Assembly: GCA_017501055.1 (NCBI GenBank)
Contig: JAFVXP010000047.1
Span: forward strand, 1 to 24,771
DNA: 24,771 bases
Source of the DNA: Clostridia bacterium
GTDB taxonomy: Bacteria; Bacillota; Clostridia; Oscillospirales; CAG-382
Reading direction: 5' to 3'
The number at the start of each line of letters is the position of its first letter. The stretch's first letter is position 1. The translations under genes were made by a program, and so were the position numbers. The notes under the pieces are model-generated. The model ran no database searches, had not been told where the DNA came from, and saw nothing but the letters and a program-made list of their open reading frames with translations. This document shows positions 23,799 to 24,771 of this stretch, piece by piece.

Positions 23799-23925
23799 TC
23801 GCCAAATACATTTGGCGAGTGATATTGCTTCGCAGTGATATTATGCTTTTGCCCCACGAAAGCATCTTTCGCAGGGACCCCTTACGCATAGTTATATTGC
23901 CTTCGGCAGTTTAGGGCGAATAAAA
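23793..23925. repeat. 133-bp unit bounded by 11-bp inverted repeats
   Basis: TTTTATTCGCC (23793-23803) and its exact complement GGCGAATAAAA (23915-23925) flank the left part of the hairpin array. This could be a MITE-like element or a closing stem of a folded RNA. No target-site duplication was evident. Confidence 0.6.
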
Positions 23926-23993
23926 TAACACTGAAGCCGATAGGCTTCAATAACACTATTGCTTTGCAATAATATCACTCCGACAAAGTCGGA
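23799..23993. repeat. Array of short hairpins separated by an 8-bp box
   Basis: Perfect or near-perfect stems: 23799-23818 (TCGCCAAAT arm, 9 bp), 23824-23836 (ATTGC, TTC loop, one G:U), 23857-23873 region (CGAAAG, CAT, CTTTCG), 23897-23911 region (ATTGCC, TTC, GGCAGT), 23932-23949 (TGAAGCC, GATA, GGCTTCA), 23957-23971 (TATTGC, TTT, GCAATA) and 23979-23993 (TCCGAC, AAA, GTCGGA). The box GTGATATT occurs at 23819 and 23835. Its reverse form AATAACAC/AATATCAC occurs at 23924, 23949 and 23971, so the two halves of the array face each other. Confidence 0.8.
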
Positions 23994-24000
23994 ATACAAC

Positions 24001-24029
24001 TTGAATAATATCAACTGATATGTTATAAT
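24001..24029 (+). promoter_or_regulatory. Promoter of the lipoprotein gene
   Basis: TTGAAT (24001-24006), 17-nt spacer, TATAAT (24024-24029), with an extended -10 TG at 24021-24022. The predicted start is near 24036. A small dyad (ATATC, AACT, GATAT) lies in the spacer. Confidence 0.75.
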
Positions 24030-24038
24030 AAAAAGGGT

Positions 24039-24099
24039 TTGGGAATGGCCCAATAAAGCGTTTGTATTTACAAATGCGATGCTGGTTCTTTTGAATCAG
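24039..24099 (+). promoter_or_regulatory. Structured 5' leader of the lipoprotein gene
   Basis: The leader of about 100 nt contains consecutive small stems: TTGGG/CCCAA (24039-24053), an interrupted TTTGTA/TACAAA stem (near 24058-24078) and CTGGTTC/GAATCAG (24082-24099, TTTT loop, one G:U). None is followed by a T tract. I do not recognise a riboswitch class. Confidence 0.4.
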
Positions 24100-24139
24100 T
24101 TCGATAAATAAGAATTTGACAAATAAAGAAGGTGTGAAT

Positions 24140-24771
24140 ATGAAAAAAATAGTTTGCTTGAGTCTAATATGTTTGTTGATAATTCCATTGTTTTCTTCTT
24201 GTGGAGTTGCTTCCAACTACATAACCACGGGGTGGTTATATACCGCCGAGTCTGACGGTTCAATGTATATACAATCGAACTTTTCTGATATTTACAAAAT
24301 AGATATTGAAAGCAAGACGTTTGCTTTGATGGAAAACATTGAGACAGTTGAATTTGCTTGTGAAGCTGAAAATGAGCTGAAATATAAATTTTTTGCGGGC
24401 GAATATAAAGCCCAAATTCCAGACGGGTATGATGGCGTTGAAAAGCATATAATGAAATGTAAGCGTGAAAACGATACTTCTGTGGTAAATGCTTGTGGAT
24501 ATGTAAATGACAAAGTTTTAGTAGGCTTTGTTCAGGTTTATGAAGATACAAAAGGCGTCCATGGCGAATATGCAATCGAAAAGATTTCTCATAGCATAGC
24601 CTTTTCCTATAACGCTGAAACGGATGAGTTTTCTACTATTAAGAGATTAGATGGTGTTGTTATTGTTGCTTTTGCTAATAATACCATTTTATACTGGAAG
24701 GACAAAGCATATTATTCGTATGACTTGACAACCAATACAGAAAAACATCTCGTAGAAGATAAAGCATATGA
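24140..24771 (+). CDS. Putative lipoprotein (3' end outside window)
   Basis: From the ATG at 24140 (AAGGTG upstream) the frame is open to the window edge: 210 codons plus two bases. The N-terminus MKKIVCLSLICLL followed by LFSSC is a lipoprotein signal peptide with the lipobox Cys at residue 21. The mature part is rich in Tyr, Phe, Asn and Asp and has alternating strands with repeated phrases (DGSMYIQSNFSDIYKIDI, NNTILYWKDKAYYSYDL) that suggest a beta-propeller-like or WD/DUF5050-like extracellular domain; this is inference. Codon use is more A/T-rich than in the housekeeping operons. Function unknown; a membrane-anchored sensor or binding protein is possible. Confidence 0.8.
   Translation, partial: MKKIVCLSLICLLIIPLFSSCGVASNYITTGWLYTAESDGSMYIQSNFSDIYKIDIESKTFALMENIETVEFACEAENELKYKFFAGEYKAQIPDGYDGVEKHIMKCKRENDTSVVNACGYVNDKVLVGFVQVYEDTKGVHGEYAIEKISHSIAFSYNAETDEFSTIKRLDGVVIVAFANNTILYWKDKAYYSYDLTTNTEKHLVEDKAY

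Larger units (their letters stand above)
23523..24139. other. 617-bp region without a large gene
   Basis: This stretch holds a 44-codon minus-strand gene with its -10 box, a terminator hairpin (23763), an array of small hairpins with a repeated 8-bp box (23799-23993), and the promoter and leader of the lipoprotein gene. No larger coding frame was convincing on either strand. Confidence 0.8.

Noticed and set aside
23799..23993. CRISPR array
   Set aside because: The repeated box is only 8 bp, units are different palindromes at uneven spacing, half are inverted, and no cas genes are present.
24039..24099. Known riboswitch or T-box in the lipoprotein leader
   Set aside because: No recognisable conserved core, no terminator/antiterminator pair, and no T-box motif.

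Overview
The window reads as chromosomal DNA of an anaerobic Gram-positive bacterium of class Clostridia, probably a gut or rumen Oscillospiraceae/Ruminococcaceae relative. The basis is a cmk-plsC-ispH/rpsA cluster with the ispH-S1 gene fusion typical of Clostridia, secreted proteins ending in type I dockerin-like domains, Gram-positive type Shine-Dalgarno sites and promoters, and a CpsB/C/D tyrosine-kinase module. No rRNA, tRNA, CRISPR array or transposase gene was seen.

Layout. (1) 1-3529, minus strand: two adjacent secreted-protein genes. The upstream one carries three cohesin-like modules and a dockerin; the downstream one, cut by the window edge, carries one related module followed by at least six 81-bp Cys-rich repeats. 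(2) 3766-7145, plus strand: a strong promoter drives cmk, plsC and an ispH-rpsA fusion, closed by a terminator. (3) 7201-8125, minus strand: a small secreted dockerin protein with two repeated modules resembling subtilase propeptides, behind a promoter that carries two matching palindromes. (4) 8196-15444, plus strand: pgeF, an SbcD/YhaO-like nuclease, a YhaN-like ATPase with a membrane hairpin, recG and a tRNA-dihydrouridine synthase, tightly packed as one housekeeping/DNA-repair operon. (5) 15448-17826: a CpsB-CpsC-CpsD phosphoregulatory module with its own promoter and terminator and no sugar-polymer genes beside it. (6) 17833-23522: psd, a DUF4855-type protein without signal peptide, nicotinate phosphoribosyltransferase and an LTA-synthase-like sulfatase-fold membrane enzyme, one operon. 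(7) 23523-24771: a 44-residue membrane microprotein on the minus strand, an array of small hairpins separated by an 8-bp box, then a promoter, a structured leader and the start of a lipoprotein gene.

How it fits together. Most plus-strand genes are housekeeping: nucleotide and phospholipid synthesis (cmk, plsC, psd), isoprenoid and translation (ispH-S1), peptidoglycan and DNA quality control (pgeF, SbcCD-like pair, recG), tRNA modification and NAD salvage. The accessory and less predictable parts are the dockerin/cohesin-like secreted proteins at the left, the orphan tyrosine-kinase module, the DUF4855 protein and the hairpin array at the right. The most useful leads are the internal ribosome-binding site with a codon-use shift inside ispH-rpsA, the dockerin-borne double propeptide module with a two-operator promoter, the cytosolic-looking DUF4855 protein co-translated with psd, the hairpin array, and the microprotein.
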